In this document: piece by piece, positions 9,351 to 17,410 of the stretch | How positions within the stretch are numbered: the first letter of the stretch is position 1 | Layout: every line of letters begins with the position of its first letter | NCBI RefSeq assembly: GCF_000158915.1 | Contig: NZ_GG657754.1 | Location: 10,855,429 to 10,901,646, forward strand | Origin: Streptomyces himastatinicus ATCC 53653 | Lineage (GTDB): Bacteria; Actinomycetota; Actinomycetes; Streptomycetales; Streptomycetaceae | Direction: 5' to 3' | DNA length: 46,218 nucleotides | Notes under the pieces: generated by a model | Seen by the model: the letters and a program-made list of their open reading frames with translations, nothing else | What the model was told of the DNA's origin: nothing | The model's database searches: none | Translations under genes and position numbers: made by a program

Positions 9351-9537
9351 GCTGACTTTCAGATACAACAACAGGAAACCGTTCACGCATAAAAAATCAG
9401 TGAATTAACGCGTCACCGAACGGAGGTTCCCTTTCGGGGGTGCTGGTCCTGCTCACTGGCACTCCAGTGAGCCGCCCCGGGGGCACGGGGAGTCCCGCGT
9501 TCGGACTTTCGGACTTGTGGCTGGTTGCGCACTGGGG
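9351..9537. repeat. Direct repeat A, copy 2 (~187 bp)
   Basis: Second copy of the repeat at 1172-1356, in the same orientation, with the exact AT-rich 19-mer at 9388-9406 and the exact 26-mer at 9501-9526. Read on the minus strand it leads straight into the small secreted protein gene, so it probably carries that gene's promoter and leader. In copy 1 no comparable gene follows on the minus strand. The two copies bracket the SARP and nSTAND genes. Confidence 0.75.
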
Positions 9538-9790
9538 TCAGGCTGCTTTGAGAGCGGCGACGTGCCGGGCACGTTCCTCCGGGTCGCTGACTGCCTCGCA
9601 GCCCTCCCGCACCGCCAGGTCGTACCCGATGGCGATTGCGCTGGCTCCCCGCGGACAGCAGGGGGCCTGCCGCCCGGCACACGGTGGCGGGGTCGAGCTC
9701 GCGTTCCGGGCGCGGGTGAGAGCGATGGTGGCCACGAGAGTGGAGTGGCGGGGGTCCTGGAAGCGGATGAGGGACTCGGGTAGAGCGCGC
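9538..9790 (-). pseudogene. Remnant of a small hypothetical gene
   Basis: The minus strand ends in a coding-looking stretch (AIAIGYDLAVREGC, DPEERARHVAALKAA, stop at 9538-9540), while the section just upstream reads better in another frame (ERELDPATVCRAAGPLL). This suggests a short conserved protein broken by a frameshift near 9670. The function is not recognised. It abuts repeat A copy 2. Confidence 0.3.
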
Positions 9791-9850
9791 CCAGGACGCC
9801 CACCGCAATCTCCTTCCGCACACCTCTTGACGGAGCCCTAGCCAAGTTGT

Positions 9851-9874
9851 GCAATCGATTCCGTCATCGATTGC
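9851..9874. promoter_or_regulatory. LacI-type operator O1 upstream of the DHDPS-family gene
   Basis: Perfect inverted repeat GCAATCGAT-N6-ATCGATTGC, ending 8 bp before the AGGAG ribosome site of the downstream gene. The same layout recurs at 12440-12463 and 14658-14681. Each arm contains ATCGAT with a central CG, as is usual for LacI-family sites, so it may instead be two adjacent operators 12 bp apart. The LacI gene at 12517 is the obvious ligand. Confidence 0.7.
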
Positions 9875-9895
9875 TCATGCTCAGGAGAGTGCGTC

Positions 9896-10816
9896 ATGAA
9901 TCCCATGGACCTGCGCGGCCTTGTCCCGGCCCCCGTCACCGCCTTCACCTCCGACGGCGAGGTCGACCACGCGGCCAACGCCGACCTGGCGCGCTGGCTG
10001 GTCTCCGTCGACGGAGTGAAGGGGCTGGTGTGTCTCGGGCATGCCGGTGAGGGCACGTACCTGACGGCCGAGGAGCAGGTCGCGCTCATCCGCACGCTGG
10101 TGGAGGCTGTCGGCGACCGGGTGCCGATCATCGCGGGCATCACCGGCGAGGGCACGAAGACGGCGGCACTGGAGGCCAGGCGGGCGGCGGACGCCGGTGC
10201 GGTCGGAGCCCTGGTCTACCCCTCGCACGGCTGGCTGCGCTTCGGCTTCCAGCCCGGTGCCCCGCAGGAGCGCTACCGGGCCATCCACGAGGAGTCCGGC
10301 TTGCAGTGCATCCTCTTCCAGTACCCGGACGTCACCAAGGCCACCTACGACCTGTCCACTCAGCTGGAGATCGCCGCCCAGCCCGGTGTCGTCGCCACCA
10401 AGAACGGTGTGCGCAACATGCGCAGGTGGGACACCGAGATCCCCGTCCTGCGGCAGAACTTCCCCGATCTGCAGATCCTGACCTGCCACGACGAGTACCT
10501 GCTGCACACCATGTTCGACGTCGACGGCGCCCTGGTCGGCTACGGCGGTCTGGCTCCCGAGCCGCTGGTGGAGCTGATCGCGGCCGGCAAGGCGCAGGAC
10601 TACGCCCGGGCCCGGGAGATCCACGACCGGCTGCTGCCGGTGACCAAGGCGGTCTATCACCGCGGCTCTCACATGGAGGGCACGGTCGCGCTCAAGATCG
10701 GACTGCGGGCGCGCGGGATCCTCAAGGACGCCACCGTCCGCCAGCCGCTCCAGCCTCTGGGGGAGAGTGCGATCGCCGAGGTCGAATCCGCGCTTCAGCA
10801 GGCCAAGCTCATCTGA
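9896..10816 (+). CDS. DHDPS/N-acetylneuraminate lyase family aldolase or dehydratase
   Basis: 306-residue class I TIM-barrel enzyme of the dihydrodipicolinate synthase family. It forms a Schiff base with a 2-oxo acid (often pyruvate) and makes or breaks a C-C bond or dehydrates a sugar acid. Visible landmarks: the GHAGE loop (48-52) in place of the commoner GTTGE, catalytic Tyr143 in FQYPDVT, and Schiff-base Lys169 in VVATKNGVRN. AGGAG at 9883-9887 supports the ATG. It is unlikely to be the lysine-pathway DapA, because it sits in a LacI-controlled locus with a transporter and an amidohydrolase. Hydratase-aldolases of aromatic catabolism and keto-deoxy sugar acid lyases are the nearest alternatives. 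It probably forms an operon with the MFS gene 171 bp downstream. Confidence 0.85.
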   Translation: MNPMDLRGLVPAPVTAFTSDGEVDHAANADLARWLVSVDGVKGLVCLGHAGEGTYLTAEEQVALIRTLVEAVGDRVPIIAGITGEGTKTAALEARRAADAGAVGALVYPSHGWLRFGFQPGAPQERYRAIHEESGLQCILFQYPDVTKATYDLSTQLEIAAQPGVVATKNGVRNMRRWDTEIPVLRQNFPDLQILTCHDEYLLHTMFDVDGALVGYGGLAPEPLVELIAAGKAQDYARAREIHDRLLPVTKAVYHRGSHMEGTVALKIGLRARGILKDATVRQPLQPLGESAIAEVESALQQAKLI

Positions 10817-10987
10817 CCGGTACCGCCGCACCTCCCCTCGGTCCCCTCGGACCCGCGGGCATTCCCCCGCCCGGCCGGGCCATGACAGCATCGGCGGCCT
10901 CTGCCGCTGATTTCGTCCCCCTCCCCATCCGTCGGCGCGCCCCGCTCAACGGCGCGCCGGCACCGCACCTCAACGGCGAGGAACACC

Positions 10988-12370
10988 ATGACCAGCCATG
11001 TCGTCGACGAAGGAGCAGCGAGGACCGCCAACGCCGAATTGGTCGCCCGCCTCGAACGCCTCCCCGTCACACGCCGCCTCACCCTGATCCGCGTCATCGT
11101 CGGCAGCGCCACGTTCTTCGACGCCTACACCGTGCTGGCCATCGCCTTCGCCATGCCGGAGCTGGTGGACGCCTGGAACCTCAGTGACTCCCAGGTCGGC
11201 CTGATTCTCTCGGCCGGATATCTGGGCCAGTTGGTCGGCGCGCTCGCCTTCGGCTGGCTCGCGGAGCGGATCGGCCGGCTGCACACCCTGCTCATCACCA
11301 TCGTGCTGTTCGTCTCGATGGACATCGCGTGCCTGTTCGCCTGGGACGGCACGTCCATGATGGTCTTCCGGTTCGTCCAGGGCATCGGCACGGGCGGCGA
11401 GGTGCCGGTCGCGAGCGCCTACATCAACGAGTTCATCGGTGCCCGCAAACGTGGCCGCTTCTTCCTCCTGTACGAGGTCATCTTCCCGGCCGGACTGATG
11501 TTCGCCGGTATCGCGGGCTACTTCCTGGTGCCGGTGTTCGGCTGGAAGGCGCTCTTCGTCGTCGGCCTCGTCCCTGCGGTGCTGGCCATCCCGCTGCGGC
11601 TGCTCATGCCGGAGTCCCCGCGCTGGCTCGCCGCCAAGGGCCGTCATGAGGAGGCCGACGCCGTGGTGCGGAAGCTGGAGGGTGACGCGGTGAGACAGGG
11701 ACTGCCCCTGCCCGAGCCGACGCCCCGCCCGGTGGACCCCAGGGCCACGGCACGCTCCGACTGGCGCGAGCTGTTCAAGGGGATCTACCTCAAGCGCACC
11801 CTGATGATCTGGGGCCTGTGGGTGTGCGTCTACCTGGTCAACAACGGACTGGTGACCTGGCTGCCCACCCTCTACAAGAAGGTGTTCCACCTCCCGCTGG
11901 AGACCAGCCTTGCCTACGGCTGGATCACCTCCGGCGTCGGCGTCGTCGCCTCCCTCATCTGCGCGCTGCTGATCGACCGGGTCGGCCGCAAACGGTGGTA
12001 CGCCGTCGCGTTTCTGGCCGCCACCGTCCCGTTGCTGCTGCTCACGGCGCTGGGCGCCACCAGCGCCACTCAGGTCGTCCTCCTCGCGCCCGTCGCGTAC
12101 GCGATCCTGCAGACCATTTCCTTCTCGCTCTACCTGTACTCCGCCGAGCTGTACCCCACCCGGCTACGGGCCATCGGCACCGGCTTCGGCAGCGCCTGGC
12201 TGCGGGCCGGGTCGTCGATCGGCCCGTTGCTGGTCGGGTGGATCGTCGCCGACCTGGGCATCCGCTACGTCTTCGCCGCCTTCGCCGCCGTGGCACTCCT
12301 CGGCGGCCTGGTCACCATCGTCTTCGCCATCGAGACCAAGGGGCGGGTCCTGGAGGAACTCTCGCCCTGA
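10988..12370 (+). CDS. MFS transporter, sugar-porter/aromatic-acid:H+ symporter type
   Basis: 460 residues with about 12 membrane segments and a cytoplasmic loop near 225-255. MFS signatures: GWLAERIGRLHTL between helices 2 and 3, PESPRWLAAKGR after helix 6 (shared by sugar porters and aromatic or metabolite:H+ symporters), and IDRVGRKRWYAVA in the second half. The ATG has a GAGGA site 5 bases upstream. Downstream of the DHDPS-family gene and behind operator O1, it most likely imports the substrate that the aldolase and the amidohydrolase act on. The specificity cannot be read from sequence. Confidence 0.85.
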   Translation: MTSHVVDEGAARTANAELVARLERLPVTRRLTLIRVIVGSATFFDAYTVLAIAFAMPELVDAWNLSDSQVGLILSAGYLGQLVGALAFGWLAERIGRLHTLLITIVLFVSMDIACLFAWDGTSMMVFRFVQGIGTGGEVPVASAYINEFIGARKRGRFFLLYEVIFPAGLMFAGIAGYFLVPVFGWKALFVVGLVPAVLAIPLRLLMPESPRWLAAKGRHEEADAVVRKLEGDAVRQGLPLPEPTPRPVDPRATARSDWRELFKGIYLKRTLMIWGLWVCVYLVNNGLVTWLPTLYKKVFHLPLETSLAYGWITSGVGVVASLICALLIDRVGRKRWYAVAFLAATVPLLLLTALGATSATQVVLLAPVAYAILQTISFSLYLYSAELYPTRLRAIGTGFGSAWLRAGSSIGPLLVGWIVADLGIRYVFAAFAAVALLGGLVTIVFAIETKGRVLEELSP

Positions 12371-12439
12371 GCCCGACTCGTCCGCCCGGACCGAGCACCA
12401 TACGGCCCGGGCGGGGCGCTGCCGCGTTGCGCTCCGTGC

Positions 12440-12463
12440 GCAATCGATTTCGCGACGGCTTGC
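12440..12463. promoter_or_regulatory. LacI-type operator O2 upstream of lacI-family gene
   Basis: A degenerate copy of the shared dyad: the left arm GCAATCGAT is perfect and the right arm ACGGCTTGC matches ATCGATTGC at 6 of 9 positions, with the same 6-bp spacer. It lies about 55 bp before the regulator's start codon. Its weaker match would fit autoregulation at lower affinity. Confidence 0.55.
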
Positions 12464-12516
12464 ACAACGAGTACCCTGAGCGGGCGCAAGGGCGCGAGTG
12501 AGGGGAGACGAGGACG

Positions 12517-13536
12517 ATGAGCGGGCCGGGGACCGGAAGCAAACCACCGACCATCGCCGATGTGGCCCGGGCCGCCGGGGTCAGCCCCTCCACCGTCTCC
12601 CGCGCCCTCAACCGCGAGCACCGTTTCTACCGCAGCCCGACAGCCGCGCGGATCCGCGAAATCGCCGAGGACATCGGCTACGCCCCCAACCCCGTGGCGT
12701 CCAACCTGCGCCGCCAGCAGACCAGCACCTTCGGCGTCCTCGTGCCCCGCCTGACCGACACCGTGATGGCCATGCTCTACGAGGAGATCGCCGCCGCCAG
12801 CCTGCGGCGCGGCTACCACACCGTGGTCGCCACCACCCACGACGACCCCGACCGCGAGCGCGACAGCGGCGAGGTCCTGCTCCAGCGCCGCGTCGACGGC
12901 CTGATCCTCACCACCGCCCGCACGAGCGGCGGTTTCTGCCAGGAACTCGCCCGCAGGAACGTCCCGCACGTCCTGGCCCTGCGCACCTACGGCGACAGTG
13001 CCGCGTCGGTCGGCGACGACCGTCTCGGCGGCTACCTCGCCGCCCGGCACCTCATCGACCTCGGCCACGAGCGCATCGCCCTGGTCGCCGGGCCCGATTA
13101 CGCGAGCAGCGCGCTGGGCCGCCGCGCCGGGTACGAGGACGCACTGCGCGAGGCCGGCCTGCCGGTCGAGGAACGGCTGATCCTTCCCTCGGCGTTCAGC
13201 ATGGAGAGCGGCGAGGACGCCGGACGGCTGCTGCTCACCCTGGACCCCCGCCCGACCGCGGTGTGCACGGTCAACGACCACACCGCCATCGGCCTGCTCT
13301 CCACCGTGCAGCGCGCGGGACTGCGCATCCCCGATGACCTCTCCGTCGTCGGGTACAACGACGTGCCCCTCGCCGCCCGGCTGCCCGTCCCGCTGACCAG
13401 CGTGCGCGTCCCGTTCCCCTCCATCGCCACGGCGGCCGTCGACCAGCTCATGGACCTGCTGGCCGACGCCCCCGCCGAGACCCGCACCTTCGCCCCCACC
13501 CTCATTCCCCGCCGCAGTACCGCGCGTCCTGCCTGA
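12517..13536 (+). CDS. LacI family transcriptional regulator
   Basis: 339 residues. The N-terminal LacI helix-turn-helix (about 8-60: TIADVARAAGVSPSTVSRAL, then the hinge VASNLRRQQ) is followed by a periplasmic-binding-protein-like sensor domain (FGVLVPRLTD, LLQRRVDGLIL, VGDDRLGGYLAARHLIDLGH, AVCTVNDHTAIGLL, LSVVGYNDVPLAARL). The Purine-rich GAGG site precedes ATG 12517. It lies between the aldolase/MFS operon and the amidohydrolase gene; all three units carry the same dyad, so it is probably the local repressor released by the pathway substrate. The effector is unknown. Confidence 0.92.
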   Translation: MSGPGTGSKPPTIADVARAAGVSPSTVSRALNREHRFYRSPTAARIREIAEDIGYAPNPVASNLRRQQTSTFGVLVPRLTDTVMAMLYEEIAAASLRRGYHTVVATTHDDPDRERDSGEVLLQRRVDGLILTTARTSGGFCQELARRNVPHVLALRTYGDSAASVGDDRLGGYLAARHLIDLGHERIALVAGPDYASSALGRRAGYEDALREAGLPVEERLILPSAFSMESGEDAGRLLLTLDPRPTAVCTVNDHTAIGLLSTVQRAGLRIPDDLSVVGYNDVPLAARLPVPLTSVRVPFPSIATAAVDQLMDLLADAPAETRTFAPTLIPRRSTARPA

Positions 13537-13539
13537 GCC

Positions 13540-14616
13540 TCACGTCGGCAGGCGGGAGCCCAGGAGCCGGCGGACGTTGCCCGCGAAGACGCCGGCCCGC
13601 TGCTCGTCGGTCAGATCGAGCGCGTGCACATCGGCGATGGCGGAACGGATGTAGCCCGGACCCTTCTCGGGGTCGTACGGCGAATCACTGCCGAACAAGA
13701 CCCGCTCGGAACCGAAGAACTCGACGGCGCAGCGCAGGGCATGGGTGGCGCCGAACAGGGCGGTGTCGGCGTAGAACATCCTGAAGTAGTCGACGGGGCG
13801 CTTGGTGAGCGGATAGCCGGTGACGTCCTCGCGCTGGTGGGGCGGGGTGCGGGAGCCGAGCTGGTCCCAGCCGGGGCCGACCCGGCCGGAGAAGTGCGGG
13901 ATCATGCTGCCGCCGTGGTGGATCAGGAACTTCAGCGCCGGATACCGTTCCAGGACGCCGGAGAAGACGATGCGCGCCATGAAGGCGGACAGGTCGTACT
14001 CCCAGCCGAACGTCCACCAGATCTCGTACTTGGAGCGCTCCTCCGTGGGGTAGTCCGCCCAGCTGGAGTTGCGGCAGGGATGTACCTGCACGAGCAGATC
14101 GAGTTCGGCGCAGCGCCGCCAGAACGGCTCGAAACGGTCCTCGTCCAGTGGGTGGCCCCGGACGTGGGTGTAGATCTGCACTCCGACCGCGCCCAACTGG
14201 TGGACGGCCCGGTCGAGTTCGGCGATCGCCGTGTCGACGTCGGTGAGGGACACGGCGGCGCAGAAGCCGATGAAGCGGTCGGGGTGCCCGGCCACGAGCG
14301 AGGCCAGGCCGTCGTTGCCCTGGCGCGCGAAGTCGGCGGAGAGCTTCGGATCACCGAAGTCCTCCACGGGCGGGGCGGCGAGGTTGATGATCTGGCGATA
14401 GCCCGGGAACTCGTCCAGCTGCCGGAAGCGGACGTCCAGGTCGACCAGAGCAGGGATGTTCATGATGCGCCGGCGCAGGTTCGCGACGGCCGCGACGCCG
14501 TCCAGGGCGAACAGGCGCTCGGCGTAATCGCGCGGGAGCACGTGGCAGAACGCGTCGAGCTTCTCGACGTCCGACACCCCGGCGGCGGTCTTGTCCGCGG
14601 TCCTCACATCCGTCAT
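13540..14616 (-). CDS. Amidohydrolase family 2 (ACMSD-like) metal-dependent decarboxylase or hydrolase
   Basis: 358 residues from ATG 14616, which has AAAGGA about 12 bases upstream; an alternative ATG at 14640 would start on the edge of the operator leader. It is a TIM-barrel enzyme of the group that includes aminocarboxymuconate-semialdehyde and gamma-resorcylate decarboxylases. Metal and catalytic landmarks: His in LLVQVHPCRN, His-His in LKFLIHHGGSMIP, and Asp in VLFGSDSPYDP. The usual N-terminal HxH is replaced by DAFCHVLP (21-28), so one metal ligand differs. The family decarboxylates aromatic or muconate-type acids without a cofactor. It is divergent from lacI's neighbourhood and sits behind operator O3, so it belongs to the same pathway as the aldolase. 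It ends 3 bp from the lacI stop (convergent). Confidence 0.82.
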   Translation of the reverse strand: MTDVRTADKTAAGVSDVEKLDAFCHVLPRDYAERLFALDGVAAVANLRRRIMNIPALVDLDVRFRQLDEFPGYRQIINLAAPPVEDFGDPKLSADFARQGNDGLASLVAGHPDRFIGFCAAVSLTDVDTAIAELDRAVHQLGAVGVQIYTHVRGHPLDEDRFEPFWRRCAELDLLVQVHPCRNSSWADYPTEERSKYEIWWTFGWEYDLSAFMARIVFSGVLERYPALKFLIHHGGSMIPHFSGRVGPGWDQLGSRTPPHQREDVTGYPLTKRPVDYFRMFYADTALFGATHALRCAVEFFGSERVLFGSDSPYDPEKGPGYIRSAIADVHALDLTDEQRAGVFAGNVRRLLGSRLPT

Positions 14617-14657
14617 CCCGTCCAGCGTCCTTTCGCTCATCGACCGAAACCGAATGT

Positions 14658-14681
14658 GCAAACGATTGTGCAATCGAATGC
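14658..14681. promoter_or_regulatory. LacI-type operator O3 upstream of amidohydrolase
   Basis: GCAAACGAT-N6-ATCGAATGC, one mismatch per arm from the O1 dyad. Overlapping it, 14667-14684 reads TGTGCAATCGAATGCACA, an almost perfect 18-bp palindrome with a central CG, the classical LacI-family form. It is 42 bp upstream of the amidohydrolase start on the minus strand. Confidence 0.7.
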
Positions 14682-14889
14682 ACAATAGGTCATGGCCTGC
14701 CTGCGAGGGAAGCCGCGCGGGAGCCTCGATACGCGACACAAGATCCCGAGTCGCTACCCCGCCCGACTGGAGCAGATGGCAGAGGCGGGCCGAGAAAGTC
14801 CGCCGACCAGGTGTGAGTGCCCCCTGGCCCGGGCGTTCGGATGGGAGGACCCTGGGCGTTGGCCACTACACGTTGGGGGATGGGTAGTT

Positions 14890-15210
14890 GTGATCAGCAT
14901 TGCGGGTCTTCGTCAGGTGCGGGCCGTGACGCAGGTGGTCGGCCGGCGTACCGCGTTACGGTACTTAGCTGTCGGCGTGGGAGCCTCGGTTCTTGCCGCG
15001 TGCGGCAAGAACTCTGATTCCGAGGAGAGCACCGGTCCTTTCGGGCAGGCGGTCAGGGCATTCGTCAGGGGCAAGTGGCGGGTCGACCCCGTAGGGGAGG
15101 AGGGGGGGCGGCTTAGCTACTGGGTCGAGGTCGAGGCGAGCAGCTGGACCGTCCAGCCGATCGCGCAGGACGCAGCGGAACAGGAATACACCTGGAAGTG
15201 GAAAGGGTAG
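14890..15210 (+). CDS. Small putative lipoprotein with TTA codons
   Basis: 106 residues from GTG 14890 (G-rich GGGGGATGG about 7 bases upstream). A twin-Arg-containing basic region (VVGRRTALRYLAVGVG) leads into a hydrophobic stretch and the lipobox VLAAC, so it should be a lipid-anchored exported protein. The mature part is about 70 residues, acidic and Trp-rich (GKWRVDPVGEE, YWVEVEASSW, YTWKWKG). TTA codons at 14956 and 14965 suggest bldA-dependent expression. After the stop another frame continues plausibly (ALQGSNLSLQYP), so the C-terminus may have been lost to a frameshift near 15205 beside the transposase remnant. The function is unknown. Confidence 0.5.
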   Translation: MISIAGLRQVRAVTQVVGRRTALRYLAVGVGASVLAACGKNSDSEESTGPFGQAVRAFVRGKWRVDPVGEEGGRLSYWVEVEASSWTVQPIAQDAAEQEYTWKWKG

Positions 15211-15289
15211 TGGGCCCTCCAGGGCAGCAACCTGTCCCTCCAGTACCCCTTCCGGTCCCTCGGATGAACCGGAACTCGCCGCAGAAGCC

Positions 15290-15694
15290 TTGGCGTCCTG
15301 GGACGAGGGCCCGGCGTGGGTGCAGGCGGGTGCGGTCAGCAACGCCGGAACAGGCGAGGACCGCCAGGCGGCGTGCGTGGTGCATGGAGCTCCGCTCCCC
15401 GTGTGGGTGGTGCGGTCGAAATGCGGTGGCCGTGAACGAGGTGCTGTCCAGGTTGCAGAACGGGTGTTGCGGTCGGCGGACGTTCGGGGAGCAGGTGCCG
15501 GGACTGACTCGCCGCCACGACCGGGTTACCGAGCGGCCGAGCCCCGCGCCGTCGGCCTGGACGACTTCGCGCTCGGGCGCGGTCACGTCTACCGAACGGT
15601 CTGCTCGACGCCCGTACGGATCCGCCGCAGCCATGGGGCCATGTCGGCGAGAACTTCTTCGGCGCTCATGACTCTTTGCGGAAGCAGCAAATAA
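15290..15694 (+). pseudogene. ISL3-family transposase remnant
   Basis: Pieces of an ISL3 transposase are scattered over different frames: GEDRQAACVVHGAP (the zinc-finger-like N-terminal CPxCG region, degraded), RRTFGEQVPGLTRRH (the segment before the catalytic domain) and VGLDDFALGRGHVYRTV (the first DDE block). A full ISL3 transposase is about 400 residues; only the N-terminal third survives, with at least two frameshifts. Recognition rests on remembered family motifs. The stretch 15211-15732 has no other gene. Confidence 0.6.
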
Positions 15695-15732
15695 CTTTGT
15701 CAGTCCCGTATTCTTCGAGGGACCGTGGCGGC

Positions 15733-16656
15733 ATGACAAACACCTATGAAGTGATGGTGATCGGTGGCGGTGCGGCGGGTCTGTCTGCGGCCCTCGTCCT
15801 GGGCCGGGCCCGGCGCCGCACCCTGGTTGTCGACGCGGGCGAGCCGCGCAACACGCCCGCCGCGCACATGCAGGGCTATCTGTCCCGGGACGGTATGCCG
15901 CCCGCGGAGTTCCTGGAGATCGGCCGCGAGGAGATCGCGCGGTACGGCGTCGAGCTGGTCCGGGACACGGCCGTGGACATCGCCCGCGACTTCACGGTGA
16001 TGCTGGCGAGCGGACGGACCGTTCAGGGTCGACGTCTCGTCGTCGCGACCGGCCTCAAGGATGCGCTCCCGGACGTACCCGGCGTGGCCGAACGCTTCGG
16101 CAAGGACGTCCTGCACTGTCCGTACTGTCACGGCTGGGAGGTCCGCGACCAGGCCTTCGGCGTGCTCGCCACGACTCCGCTCAGCGTGCACCAGGCGCTG
16201 ATGGTGTCCCAATGGTCGAAGGACGTGACCTTTTTCCTGCATACGGTCGAGCAGGACGAGCTGTCGGACGACGATCTGCGCAGGCTGGCCGCGGCCGGTG
16301 TCGATGTGGTGCCGGGCGAGGTCGACGGGCTGGTGGTGGCCGACGACCGGCTCACCGCCGTGCGGCTGAAGGACGGCACGACGTTCGCGCGCGAGGTCGT
16401 GTTCACCACGCCCGGGGCCATCCCGCAGACGGATCTGCTCGCACGGCTGGGCGCCGAGCTGCACGAGACCCCGTTCGGCTCGTACCCCGTGGTCGATCCG
16501 ACAGGCCAGACGACCGTGCCCGGTGTGTGGGCTGTGGGCAACGCCATGGGCTTCGCCGAGCAGGTCGTGAACGCGGCGGCCGGCGGCTACCGGGCCGGGG
16601 CCACGATCAACGGGGATCTGCTCATGAGCGACCTCAACGCGGCCATCCAGGTGTAG
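15733..16656 (+). CDS. Thioredoxin-reductase-like FAD disulfide oxidoreductase
   Basis: 307 residues. ATG 15733 has GAGGGA 10 bases upstream. FAD is bound through VIGGGAAGLSAAL (GGGAAG at 11-16) and the C-terminal VWAVGNAMGFAEQVVNAAAGG. The redox pair is C129-P-Y-C132 followed by HGWE. Where thioredoxin reductases carry an NADPH-binding GxGxxA motif, this protein has FGVLATTPLSVHQALM, so NADPH binding is doubtful. This resembles the GliT/HlmI-type dithiol oxidases, which use oxygen, although many stand-alone Streptomyces homologues have no known role. No thioredoxin and no natural-product cluster is adjacent. The gene looks intact between an IS remnant and a GNAT gene. Confidence 0.8.
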   Translation: MTNTYEVMVIGGGAAGLSAALVLGRARRRTLVVDAGEPRNTPAAHMQGYLSRDGMPPAEFLEIGREEIARYGVELVRDTAVDIARDFTVMLASGRTVQGRRLVVATGLKDALPDVPGVAERFGKDVLHCPYCHGWEVRDQAFGVLATTPLSVHQALMVSQWSKDVTFFLHTVEQDELSDDDLRRLAAAGVDVVPGEVDGLVVADDRLTAVRLKDGTTFAREVVFTTPGAIPQTDLLARLGAELHETPFGSYPVVDPTGQTTVPGVWAVGNAMGFAEQVVNAAAGGYRAGATINGDLLMSDLNAAIQV

Positions 16657-16765
16657 CCCCGTCTTCTTGGTGCCCATCACCTGCCCCTGAGAAGCGACAG
16701 CACGCTGTTGCGGGCCAGGTCGGCACAGCGCGGGGTCCCAGGCAGGAGAAATACATTGCCGTGCC

Positions 16766-17302
16766 ATGGCGTCGGTCGGCATGCTCACAGCCGTGATCAC
16801 TGGACACGAATCCGCCGACGCCACCGTCGTCATACCCGTCAGTGTGCGTGACCTACTGCCCCGCGACCTGCCGGCGTGCACCTGGTCGGGGTCGGCCACC
16901 CATCTGCGCCACGTAGAGCGAGAGTTGGTGCGCGCCGCGGCCGGGGAGGTGGACTACCTGGCTGTATGCACCCCTGTGGATCTGCCGGTGGCGATCGGCG
17001 GCATCGACTATCAGGTGTCCCGGGAAGCCGGAACCTTGTGGCAGCTTGCCGTGCTCCCGGCGCTCCAGTCCCGCGGCCTGGGAACGCTGCTGATCCGGGC
17101 CGCCGAGCAGAGGATCCGGAACCGCGGTCTGCGCAGGGCTGAACTCGCCGTGGAGGAGGACAACCCTCGAGCTCGCGCCCTGTACGAGCGTCTGGGCTAC
17201 GCCGTGTACGGCCGCGAGCCCGATGTCTGGGACGAGGAAGGACCTGACGGGCTGATCCGTCGTCACGAGACGATGTGCGTTCTTATGGGAAGGGACCTTT
17301 GA
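16766..17302 (+). CDS. GNAT family N-acetyltransferase
   Basis: Up to 178 residues. The acetyl-CoA-binding core is clear: LWQLAVLPALQSRGLGTLLI (motif A, Q/RxxGxG/A) and the following AELAVEEDNPRARALYERLGY (motif B). The start is uncertain, since AGGAG at 16744-16748 is too far from ATG 16766; ATG 16781 or GTG 16793 are alternatives. The substrate is unknown. It transcribes towards the MFS gene on the other strand, with a hairpin between them. Confidence 0.8.
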   Translation: MASVGMLTAVITGHESADATVVIPVSVRDLLPRDLPACTWSGSATHLRHVERELVRAAAGEVDYLAVCTPVDLPVAIGGIDYQVSREAGTLWQLAVLPALQSRGLGTLLIRAAEQRIRNRGLRRAELAVEEDNPRARALYERLGYAVYGREPDVWDEEGPDGLIRRHETMCVLMGRDL

Positions 17303-17410
17303 GCCCCCGGCCTGGTGACCATCCAGACCGGACTGAGCGCATCACCACCGAGGATGCGGTGGCACGGCTCGGCCGCAAGCCTGGTCTGTGCGTTTATGCG
17401 TCTGCATGAA

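Noticed and set aside
9896..10816. Lysine-pathway dapA
   Set aside because: The gene lies in a LacI-controlled catabolic locus and has GHAGE instead of the usual GTTGE loop.
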